Part shown: piece by piece, positions 21,430-30,573 of the stretch | Position numbering within the stretch: the first letter of the stretch is position 1 | Layout: every line of letters starts with the position of its first letter | Source of the DNA: Pleurodeles waltl | Taxonomy: Eukaryota; Chordata; Amphibia; Caudata; Salamandridae | Length of the DNA: 64,000 nucleotides | Assembly: GCF_031143425.1 (NCBI RefSeq) | Contig: NC_090451.1 | Location: forward strand, 351,734,339 to 351,798,338 | Direction: 5' to 3' | The notes under the pieces: generated by a model | Told to the model about the DNA's origin: nothing | Seen by the model: only the letters and a program-made list of their open reading frames with translations | Database searches by the model: none | Made by a program: the position numbers and the translations under genes

Positions 21430-22992
21430 CATTAAACCAATGTCAGGAGAAATCGAGTATTTTATCATATTTGTCTTCAGCCGTGGGGGTGCTGGAGAAA
21501 GAAATGATTAATTTGAAGGATGAACTAGCATCATGTGGAGGGGATTTTGTGTGTCCTATAGTCATTGATGGCACAAGGTCTGTAACCTGTGGGATAACCA
21601 AAAACTCTGTTAAGGTATCAGCTCAGATTTATCGGGGTGGCTTGGCTTCGGCAGGCGATTTAAGCCTAGATATCTTTGGATCTGATCCAGTAAAAGACTC
21701 ACATCATTACCACAGTTGCGTGAGAAAAGAGAAAGACGGAATCCAGGGAAGGAAAGGGCTGTATCCCGTAGACTGAAGGACAACTTACGGAACATGCAGG
21801 TGGAGGACTCGATAGAAAGTAAATTAAAATCATACCTCGAATCCCTATACTCTAGGCTTGAATATTTTATAAAACGGCTAATGGATCTGCTCATCACTCA
21901 GTGTAGAAACATTGAGCAAGTAGTTCAGTGCGTTAATTGTGGTCATATTTGTCCTCAGCCGTGGGGGTGTTGGAAAAATAAATCATTAATGTGAAGGATG
22001 AACTAGCATCATGTGGAGGGGATTTTGTGTCTCCTATAGTCACTGATGGCTCAAGGTCTGTAACTGGTGGTATAACTAAAAACTCTGTTAAGGTATCAGC
22101 TCAGATTCATCAGGGGACTTGGCTTCGGCCAAAGATTTAACCCTAGGTATCTCTGAATCTGATCCAGGAAAAGACTCACATCACTAGCACAATTGTGTAA
22201 GAAAAGAGAAAGACTGAATCCAGGGAAGGAAGAGGCTGTATCCCGTAGACTCAAGGACAACTTAGGGAAAACCCGTTCGGAGGACTTGATAGAAAGTAAA
22301 TTAAAATCAGTCCTGGAATCCCTCTACTATAGGCTTGAATATTTTATAAAAGGTCTAGTGGATCCGCTCATCACTCAGTGAAAAACATTGAGCAAGTAGT
22401 TCAGTGCGTTGATTGTGGGCATGTATTGGGGACTTCACATAATTTAATATCAGAACACTGGTTGAATGTGCAAGAGAGCAGTCCTATTGCTGATAGAAGG
22501 GAAGGGTCCCACCTAGTTGTAGAAAGTAATTCTGAGACATTCGATCCCGCATCAACTCTAGATGGGAGTGCAGATGAACATATGGAGGGGATTAGTAATA
22601 GTAACAGCAATAAAGCGCCAGTTAAGGTCCCTGTAATGGTAGATCCTCGCAGCTCCAGGGAGCAGGGTGGCAAATTGAGTACTTTGTCCTTGCCTTTCAT
22701 TGATCTTCCCCCTGAAGCCACCACGTATGGGATTGTGTTGGCTAATGTTCCTCCTTTAGGTATCCATTCCATTAAAATGTATAGAGAGATAAAGAATAAA
22801 GCAGACCATTGGTTGGGTTCCCAATTGAATTTTGATAAAGCAATCTTTGACTGTATTATTATCGTAGGAAGAGTTAACTGGCTGGGCAAAGGACCAAATG
22901 CCATGGAGAGAGATTATGTTATTATTAATTTTAATAAAGCCCAGATGGCCAAACAAGTGCTGGTAAGGGAAAATGCTAGTAGGGGAAGTTAA
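21430..22992 (+). pseudogene. LINE ORF1-like region with internal 478-bp duplication
   Basis: A Glu/Lys/Arg-rich segment (VSRRLKDNL, DSIESKLKSYLESLYSRLEY) looks helical and possibly coiled-coil. It is followed by CVNCGH or CVDCGH, a short Cys-His motif. Both occur twice because 21,473-21,950 is directly repeated at 21,951-22,429. After the second copy the frame stays open (22,378-22,992) and contains LSLPFIDLPPEATTYGIVL and a segment ending RDYVIINFNKAQMAKQVL, which could be an RRM-like RNA-binding fold. I do not recognise a named family. The frame stops at 22,990-22,992, shortly before the hAT insertion at 23,018. Confidence 0.55.
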
Positions 22993-23299
22993 GTCTCTGC
23001 CATCCAGGTCCTGCCTCCAGGGCCGTCTTTTGGGCAGTGCGAGTGGTATGACCGCACCGGGCGATGACCTCGGAGGGGGGCGCTGTGTTTAGCAATAACT
23101 TACGAAACTTGCGATCTAAAAGCACCTGCTGAAAAGTTCCTTGTGCGTTTAGCCTTCAAGAAACCATTAAAATGTCAAGATGCCTCTTGGGATGAATTTT
23201 CCTGCTAGAGAGAAAAATGGGAGTTTTGCCAAGTGGCAGCTTTGAGTCATCAAAAAGTAGCATAGAGGGTTAATATGCCTGCTGCAAAAAAACAGTACT

Positions 23300-23840
23300 A
23301 TGGAGCATATTTAAGAAAAGTGGTGCTGCACGCAGTGCAGTGCCACTTTTCATGCACCCCTTAGCGCCCCCTGATGCCACCATGTGTGCGTCATATTTAA
23401 AATACAGAGCACCATGGCGGTAGTTAAGGGACTAGTGTCAGAAATATTTACGCTAGTCCGGCGATTTGCAGGATTAGCGTAAAAAATGTGGACCCTAATC
23501 TTGCAAAGCATCCAGAGGCCCATTGTAACCAATGGAAGCCTCCTTTTAATGCCTGCTCTGAGCAGGCGTTAAAAGTGCCGGAAAAAATGACGCAAAGAAA
23601 TGTGACAGATCTCTTTGCGCCATTTATTTGGCCCCCTAACAGGGGATGCCCCCTTTGCATATATTATGCCTGGCACAGGCATAATGTAGCGCAAAGGGTT
23701 ACAAAGTGGCAAAATGCATGCATTGCGCCACTTTGTAAATATGGCGCAGCGTTTTTGGCCTTCTAACACCACATTAATGTAAAAAATTACACTAATGTGG
23801 CGTTAGAATGGCACTAGGGGCTCTTAAATATGCCCCTATG
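23300..23840. mobile_element. MITE-like unit, copy 1 of a tandem pair
   Basis: The unit starts near GGAGCATATTTAAG and ends CTTAAATATGCCCC, giving an imperfect terminal inverted repeat. It is packed with internal short hairpins: CTCTGAGCAGGCG, a pair around TGCGCCACTTTGTAAAT, CACATTAATG/ACACTAATGTGG. Copy 2 (24,190-24,725) matches throughout. A CTA trinucleotide sits at each boundary, which would fit a 3-bp target duplication of a PIF/Harbinger-type element, but this is weak evidence. No coding capacity. Confidence 0.7.
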
Positions 23841-24194
23841 ACAGTGCTTAATTTGTACTTCTTATTTTCGGTGTGGAGCACCTGCACTTATTTTTGAAGT
23901 CCGGTGCTTATTTTTCTGCCTCAAGTTTTTACTGCAAGAAAAAGACACGTATGGGAAAGATGGAGCAAGAGAAAAACGAAAAAGTGCCACAATAGGAAAA
24001 AGCAGAAATCTGCAAGAGTGAGCTGAAGGGTCAGGGAGTGCCTGTAAATGGATTGAAAAAGCCCGAGATGGCTTTAGGATTGTGCTTCTTATGTTTTCCG
24101 TGTTCACACATTTAATTTGCAGCAGCTGCGTGTTTAAGAGGAGGGCTTTGGGCACCAGCACCTTTTTATTTACAAATAAAGCACTGCCCTATGT
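23834..24194. mobile_element. hAT-type MITE between the two tandem units
   Basis: The element is 23,842-24,186 (345 bp), starting CAGTGCTTAATTTGTA and ending TTTACAAATAAAGCACTG, an imperfect terminal inverted repeat. Flanking 8-mers are CCCTATGA (23,834-23,841) and CCCTATGT (24,187-24,194), a 7/8 match. It therefore inserted exactly at the junction of the two MITE-like units, and removing it makes them directly adjacent. Confidence 0.85.
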
Positions 24195-24725
24195 GGCATA
24201 GTTGAAAAAAGTGACGCTGCACACAGTGCTTCACCACTTTTCTTGCATCCCCTAGTGCCCCCCCCATGCCACCATGTGTGCGTCATATTTAAAATACGGT
24301 GCACCATGGCGGTAGTTAGGGCACTAGCGTCAGAATTTTTTATGCTAGTCCGGAGCTTTGCAGGATTAGCATCAAAAATATTGACGCTAATCCTGCAAAG
24401 CACCCAGAGACCCATATTTTAATGCCTGCTCTGAGCAGGCGTTAAAAGTGCTGGAACAAAAAGACGCAAAGAAATCTGCCCGATTTCTTTGCGCCATTTT
24501 TTTTGCCCCTCCCCCCCCCTTAACGGGGGATGCCCCCTTTGCATATATTATGCCTGACACAGGCATAATTTAGTACAGTGGGTTACAAAGTGGCGCAATG
24601 TATGCATTGCACCACTTTGTAAATATGGTGCAGCATTTTTGGCCTTCTAATAGCACATTAGCATAACAAAATTGACGCTAATGTGGCATTAGAATGGTGC
24701 TAGGGGCTCTTAAATATGACCCTAT
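24190..24725. mobile_element. MITE-like unit, copy 2 of a tandem pair
   Basis: Co-linear with copy 1 from ACCATGTGTGCGTCATATTT to GGGGCTCTTAAATATG. It differs mainly by substitutions and by a C-rich stretch near 24,510. It ends at about 24,725, where the right arm of the enclosing hAT-type element resumes. Confidence 0.7.
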
Positions 24726-25179
24726 ATTTTATGTGGATAGTTGAGTGGATTAGTAAAGCCAGCCTTTACATGTGCTTTAAACACATGAATGTATGTGAAA
24801 GGGGAGCGATGGAGAGATGAGGGGCACATTTGCCGGGTGAGTGAAACCAAGGAGGTCATGGGTTGGGGGCGCAACAATAAACTGTCGCACTGGGCGTCAC
24901 CAGTCCTAAAGCCGGCTCTGTTTGCCTCTGGGCTATTTCTATAGGCTGACTGCTGATCCTTTACCTTTAGTGCCTCGGAAGATGCCCCGTATAAGTTCTC
25001 AAACATTGAGGCAATCTTTCTGCCCCCAAGTGCCGTATCAAAATGGATTTGCTCCCATTTCCCAGCTAGATGTGTGTATTTGACATGGGTTTATAGCAGC
25101 AGATTCTGTAGTTGGGGTGGAGAACCAGAGGGAGGTGGCTATTCCTGCTCAGATGGTGGGTACTATATCTCTAGGCAAC

Positions 25180-26435
25180 AGGAACGATATAAGTATACTT
25201 AGTTAGAATATAGCAGTACTCTCCTCTAAATTTAAGGAGCCGGATTGGAGAGGGTTTGTGAAGGGGTTTCATGCCATCTGTCTTCAGGAAACATGGGAGT
25301 GGCAGAATGAGTGTCATCTAGAGGGATATAGGACCAATCATCAGTAGGTCGTGCTAATGGGGGGATGGTAATTTTTGTCTCCAGCAGGATAAATGGGAGA
25401 GTAAGAGAGTTACCATCTGCATCTGATTGTATCCAAGCCCTAAAGATCAATTGTAATGGGTCGTTAAGTATGGTGTTGGTGAGGTTTTATAATGCCAAAG
25501 CTTGGATTATGGAGACTTCTAGTGCCCAGAGTTTGGTCATGTTTATGAGAACATTAGGGAGGCGGCGGGGTGGTCGGTCCAAAAGTGAAATAATCGTATA
25601 GGACTTAAATACATATCTTTGTGGGTTGGGGTGTGTTGAAGGTGATGTACATGACAGGCAAGCCCTGACCCTAGGAAACGAGACAAGTGTTGTTTTAATT
25701 CAGAACCCCACCTGGAACACTCACACGAAGGTAATGAATTGACTGGAATGTTGAGTGATCTGAATCTTGTGTCCATATGGGGTTTGTTTGTTGTGCCAAG
25801 GCAGGGGATTCCGGTACCAACATATCAAGGGTTTGTGCTTTGTTTATTGATCATAATTTTGTTTCAGCCAGCAAACTCCCTGTAATTATTAACTTTGAAG
25901 TTATTAGTCATCCTTTGAGTGATCATAATCCTTTGTCTATAAGTTTAAGGGGTCCAAGACAAGCTGTAAGAAAAGTTCCCTGTCGGTAACCAGCCCTATA
26001 GATTCAGACCTGAAGTCAGGGGAATCGCTTAAAAAGGTCTCTTGTGACACCTGATAATTTTGTGTCTGTTTTATTTCAAAGCTGTGAGGCTGAGTGGACC
26101 ATCAGTGTAGAGTCGTTATCTTCAGATGAGGATCTTTTACCGGCATTTATAGTTATTTCTACCAAGGTTAAATACCTTCTTTCTACAGATTGCTGCAAGC
26201 CCCCTAAACTTTCTTCAAAGTGGTTTGACGCTGGATGCACCAGAGCTCTGCAGAACCTGAAAGAGTGCTTTGAAATATTCTCCTAGTGACAAGAAATGAG
26301 TGACTGAGGGTTGGCATGTATACAAAGAAGAGTTAAAAAGAAGGAAGGGTGATCTAGGGGGAAGGGCTAGAGAGGATTTGGGAGAGTTTAGTATCCTTAG
26401 AAATAATGCCAGGTTGGGGGATGAGGCCAGTAACA
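25180..26435 (+). pseudogene. LINE APE-type endonuclease remnant
   Basis: Translated pieces in order: DISILS with a following stop where SWN is expected; DWRGFVKGFHAICLQETWEW, the QETW motif with the metal-binding Glu (25,240-25,300); an IKINxxGS-type strand; DLNTYLCG in place of GDFNAxxG at about 25,600; and HPLSDHNPLSISL, the SDH motif with catalytic Asp and His (25,910-25,945). Downstream, KLSSKWFDAGCTRALQNLKE matches the PWFxxxCxxAxxxxR linker between endonuclease and RT. Stops at several points make it a pseudogene. The RT that should follow is missing. Confidence 0.72.
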
Positions 26436-28990
26436 TGGCCGGCGGTACGCGCTTCTAGGGAGCTGTGCTAAATGACCTCATTATCCTGCATGTATCAGTA
26501 CTCTGACCGTTTAGAGTGCACTCATAAGTCCTTTCTGATTGTGCGGTGGGGGCTGACTCTTGCCCCGACCTGACGATCGGCCTTTAGTGGGGACTTGGCT
26601 GCCCGTGGCAGATCGGGCCAGTAGCCTAGAGGCGGAGGAGGCCATGGATCCTGCTATCGGAGGGGCCGGCTGCTGACGGGGTGACTTCTGGATCCTGTCT
26701 GGGGCTGGTGAGGGAAGTGGTGACTGACTCGAGCCTTCCCAGGATGAGCGCGGTCTGGCTAGCCATTAGTGGCCCCCAGGGGGGCTTTGGGGTCTGCTGC
26801 AGCACGAAGCGGGCCTCCTCTCCGGTTATCTAGAGACTTGAGTCAGAGTGCCTGCGAGGGGAGCCAAGGCGGGAGGATCAAGGCCCTCAGATGTGGAAGA
26901 CCCATCCTGGGAAAAGAGCAGGAGCCACAGAGGAGAGGTGAGGAGAGGAGTGGGTCGGGCAGCAGATGCGGCGGGTCCATGGACCGGAAAACAAGAAGGC
27001 TGCGGATCCTGCCATCGGAGGGGCTGACTTGTGATGAGGCTGCTACTGGATCTTGCTGGAGGCCTTTGACGGCAGCGGAGACTTGCGGGAGCTTTTCTGG
27101 CCGGTCACGTTGCGGTCCCTGCAGTTTCCGGCCCCCATGTGGGACCTGGTTTGGGGGGGGGGTGGTGTCAGAGTGCCACGGCCAGAGCTGGAAGACCGGT
27201 GGTCCTGAGGCAATGTAGAAAGCGCCCTGACAAGTGAGGGGAAGTAGCGTTGGGGCTGTGGGAGACCCGAAGCCAGAGGAGGAGACGACTCGGCCTAGGA
27301 AATGCTCCTGGGAGGAGCCACCTGCGCACTTGGAGAGCAGACATTGAGGGCCACTTAAGGAAAGGGGGTGCACTGGTGGGGGGTTCCTGGAATCCCTCCA
27401 CCAGGGAGGTTGTCTTCTCCGTGTCAGGGGGCCCTGGTGGTCACCTGCTGGGCCTGGGGATCCCCTTGATTTTGCACAAGATCCTGCCGGCTGCAGTGAA
27501 TACTGGACCAGTGGAGAAGAAGGCCTAGCGAGCCATAAAGTAGGCGGGTGATGTGTTATTTTGCACCGGCCATCATGCCATAGTCTGCCAGGTGCTGTCT
27601 GGGAGTAGGAAGGGATGATTCGCTGATCACGGTAGTTGCCTTGGGCTCATAGTCCTGGTGGGACACTGTGTCAACTAGAGACCCTGAACACTTGTGGGAC
27701 CCGGCAGCACGAGGACACTGCAGCCATATCAGAGGGGCACCCTTGTCGCTACTGCCACTGAAGGAGCATCAGAGAACGGTGTGGCCTGGATCAGCCTGAA
27801 TTGTGAAAGCAAATAGCTTTTAGGCCTCTTACTGAGGTGCTAACCAACTTGGACTGCCCCGTATGGTGGGAACAAACTGAGGTATGGAGAAAGATCAGGT
27901 ACAACGGCAGACGCAGAGTGCTACCATTTCTCAGTATACAACGCCACACAGATCATGCAGCGACACACGAGGCAGGCCGGAGACTCTACAGATCCGTCTT
28001 TGGAAGAGTAGGGGGGGGGGGTTCCCTGAAGGGCAGCTACACAGGGACTTTGTGTGGGCCTTGAGGGGCAGCTAGCCAGTGTCTCCATAGAAGTTAATCT
28101 ACTCCTAGGGGACCTGCGCAGGGAAACTGATAAGGTGTCACAAGCGGAGACGAATATAACATCCTTGCAAATGGAAGTAGGGCAACTTAAAGCATATGAC
28201 ACAAATTACTAAAGTAACGTCAGAGTTGAAAAATAGAGCAGAGGATGCGGAAGGCCTCTCCAGGCAGAACAACGTCCGCCTCCTGGGATTTCCTGAGGGG
28301 GCAGAAGAGTTCCTTGAGGCCTGGGTGAGAACAGAACTGAAACCAGCGGGGCTCTCGCACAATTTTTGATAGAGAGAGTGCATAGGGCACTGGCTGCCAG
28401 GCCTCTGCCTGGGGTCCCGGCGTGGGCCTTCATAGCCCAACTCCTAAATTACAGGGACAGACAAACCACCCTCAGAGCAGCTAGAGACACTCCTACTCCC
28501 AATATGTAGGGCATAATATTGCAATTTACCCGGATTATACTCATAATGTCCAAGTACGCCACAAAACCTTCCTAGAGGTAAAGAAACGACTTCAGGCCAT
28601 GAATGGACGCTACAAGCTGCTGTACACATCTAAACTGAAAATAATATATGCAGTGAAGATGCACTTATTTGAACAGCCTGATGAAGTATGGTCGTGGCTT
28701 GATATGACTGCTTCAGAGTGAGGGCTTCTGCAGGCACACCAGGAACAGGCAACGGATGCGATCTGCTGAGAGGGTTCTGGCCGAGTGGTGATTCGAGAGG
28801 ACGGCACGATGGCTACCACACCAGAGGACCAGCGTGAGTCTCGAGTCGGAGAATGCTTCTATACACTTGAACCGGGCTATCCTGGCTTCTGGAACAGCGG
28901 AGGTTGCCGGATACGCTCACCACAATTAGGGACAAGGATATCTCACCTCATAGTCAGGCAGGGTTATTCCACAACAAAGGGGATCTTGCT
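26436..28990 (+). mobile_element. 5' part of a plus-strand L1-type LINE
   Basis: A GC-rich leader of about 1.5 kb (26,436-27,850), free of credible coding sequence, is followed by an ORF1 remnant ending at 28,722. The leader holds partly repeated blocks: TCCTGCTATCGGAGGGGC near 26,648 and TCCTGCCATCGGAGGGGC near 27,007, so the 5' UTR probably contains about 360-bp tandem units. ORF2 is not recognisable before family A sequence starts near 29,038. Confidence 0.65.
28090..28722 (+). pseudogene. L1-type ORF1, RRM and C-terminal domain, frameshifted
   Basis: The RRM start is clear: VRLLGFPEGAEEFLEAWV (about 28,268-28,325). It is followed by a stop in place of one residue, then the RRM core ERVHRALAARPLPGVPAW and LLNYRDRQTTLRAARDT (to about 28,490). 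A shift leads into the C-terminal domain YPDYTHNVQVRHKTFLEVKK ... LLYTSKLKIIYAVKMHLFEQ ... DEVWSWLD, ending at the TGA at 28,720-28,722. Domain order and motifs match L1/Tx1-clade ORF1p closely. The N-terminal coiled coil lies in frames broken by stops upstream. Confidence 0.82.
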
Positions 28991-29037
28991 GGTGTGTGGC
29001 ATTTTTGTAACCTGCTACCTTAAGAAATTAGCAAGGT

Positions 29038-29925
29038 GCACTGCACCCGGAGCCCCCAGGACCAGAAGGAACCGAACCTCAGTGCAGGAGTGACCCCCAG
29101 GCGACCCTCTGCCTTGCCCAGTCGGTGGCTGACCTAAGTAGCCCCCCTGTTCCCTGCCTGCACCGCACCATTGAATCCAATACAAAACCAGACGCTGGTG
29201 TGTTTTGTGTGCCTAATTGAGCCCCCCGTCCCCCCAGTGCTCTACAAAACCCCCCATGTCTGCCCTCCGAGGACGCAGGTACTTACCTGCTGGCAGAATG
29301 GAACCGGAGCACCCCTGTTCTTCATAGGCGCCTATGCGTTTGGGCACCTTTTTGACCTCTGCACCTGACCAGCCCTGAGCTGCTGGTGTGGTAACTTTGG
29401 GGTTGCCTTGAACCCCCAACGGTGGGCTGCCTATGCCCAAGAACTTAGACTTGTAAGTGCCTTACTTACCTGACAAACTAACCATTACTTACCTCCCCCA
29501 GGAACTGTTGATTTTTGCACTGTGTCCACTTTTAAAATAGCTTTTTGCCATTTAACAAAAACTGTATATGTTATTGCTCTAATTCAGAGTTCCTAACTTA
29601 CCTGTGTGGAGTACCTTGCATTTTATGTATTTACTTCAAATCTTGAACTTGTGGTTCTAAAAATAAATTAAGAACATATTTTTTTCTATCTAAAAACTAT
29701 TGGCCTGGAATCAGTCTTTGAGTGTGTGTTCCTCATTTATTGCCTGTGTGTGTACAACAAATGCTTTACACTACCCTCTGATAAGCCTACTGCTCGACCA
29801 CACTACCACAAAATAGAGCATTACAATTATCTAATTTTGCCACTCTTGCCTCTAAGGGGAAACCTAGGACTCTGTGCACACTCTCTCTTACTTTGAGATA
29901 ATATATACAGAGCCAACTTCCTACA
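29038..29925 (+). repeat. Right-end part of LTR-like family A
   Basis: Co-linear with 55,312-56,270 of the complete family A unit: CACTGCACCCGGAGCCCCC, GTGCTCTACAAAACCCCCC, GACGCAGGTACTTACCTG, the AATAAATTAAGAA polyadenylation-like block, and the terminal AGCCAACTTCCTACA at 29,911-29,925. It is 5'-truncated, and the junction with the L1 region on its left is not a terminal repeat. Confidence 0.85.
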
Positions 29926-30146
29926 GCCTGGAGTTACGTCTGAGTGTGTGTTCCCATTTACTGCCTGTGTGTGTACAACAAATGCTTAACACTACCCTCT
30001 AATGAGCCTACTGCTCAACCACACTCCCACAAATAGAGCATTAGTATTATCTATTATTTCCACTATCGACCTCTGATGGTAACCCCTGGACTCTGTGCAC
30101 ACTATCTCTCACTTTGAGATAGTATATACAGAGCCAGCTTCCTACA
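29926..30146 (+). repeat. Second copy of the terminal 221 bp of family A
   Basis: Starts GCCTGGAGTTACGTCTGAG immediately after the preceding copy's CCTACA and repeats the terminal block to GAGCCAGCTTCCTACA at 30,146. The two terminal blocks differ by several substitutions, so the duplication is not recent. DIRS recombinase sequence starts at the next base. Confidence 0.8.
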
Positions 30147-30573
30147 AAGAGCGTTGGCGTTCTATCAAAGATTTCCAGGTGGATGATCAACTCTTTGTCG
30201 GGTATGTCGGTGGGAAAAAAGGGAAGGTGGTGCAAAAACGTACCATCTCTCGATGGGTGCTTCTTTGCATCAAAATGTGCTACGCTTTGGCCAAGAAGCA
30301 ACCCCCTGAGGGCTTGCGTGCTCATTCCACCAGACCAACTGCTGCTTCTGCTGCTTTAGCATGCGGAGTTACTGTCCTGGATATCTGCCAGGCAGCTACG
30401 TGGGCGTCCCTGCACACGTTTGCTAAACACTACTGCCTGGACAGTCGGGTCCATCGGGATGACTACTTTGGTCGTTCGGTCCTGCAGGACTTCCTAGTAT
30501 GATCTTGGTTCGCAGCCCACCTCCAAGGATGGCATTTCTGGGTATCTATTCTAAGTTAAGGAATCTGCAACTA
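30147..30573 (+). pseudogene. DIRS tyrosine recombinase C-terminal fragment
   Basis: From about 30,178 to 30,502 the frame is open: FVGYVGGKKGKVVQKRTI, then CYALAKKQPPEGLRAHSTR (HxxR), DICQAATWASLHTFAKHY with the nucleophilic Tyr, and VLQDFLV before the stop. It matches the C-terminus of DIRS-1. About 70 bp of the DIRS internal region follow (GTATCTATTCTAAGTTAAGG), ending near 30,573. The first catalytic Arg lies outside the fragment. Confidence 0.85.

Larger units (their letters stand above)
23010..24928. mobile_element. hAT-type element with 8-bp target duplication, carrying nested MITEs
   Basis: The element is 23,018-24,920. Its left end reads CAGGGCCGTCTTT and its right end, reverse-complemented, CAGAGCCGGCTTTAGG, so terminal inverted repeats are visible and diverged. 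Flanking 8-mers are CCTGCCTC (23,010-23,017) and TTTGCCTC (24,921-24,928), which match at six of eight positions. Only about 280 bp at the left and 195 bp at the right belong to this element; the interior is a MITE dimer. There is no transposase, so it is non-autonomous. Confidence 0.75.
20930..26435 (+). mobile_element. LINE of uncertain clade, interrupted by a hAT-type element
   Basis: A GC-rich 5' segment (20,930-21,160) with a short CCCAAG-type tandem run near 21,045-21,066 is followed by a charged ORF1-like region (about 21,430-22,992) and an APE-type endonuclease (about 25,180-26,290). RT is absent: coding similarity fades near 26,435, where a different L1 5' region begins. I cannot assign the clade with confidence; L2, CR1 and I/Ingi-type elements all have comparable endonucleases. 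Confidence 0.65.

Noticed and set aside
26843..27373. 176-codon open frame, minus strand
   Set aside because: Antisense to the GC-rich 5' leader of a plus-strand L1; composition explains the lack of stops.
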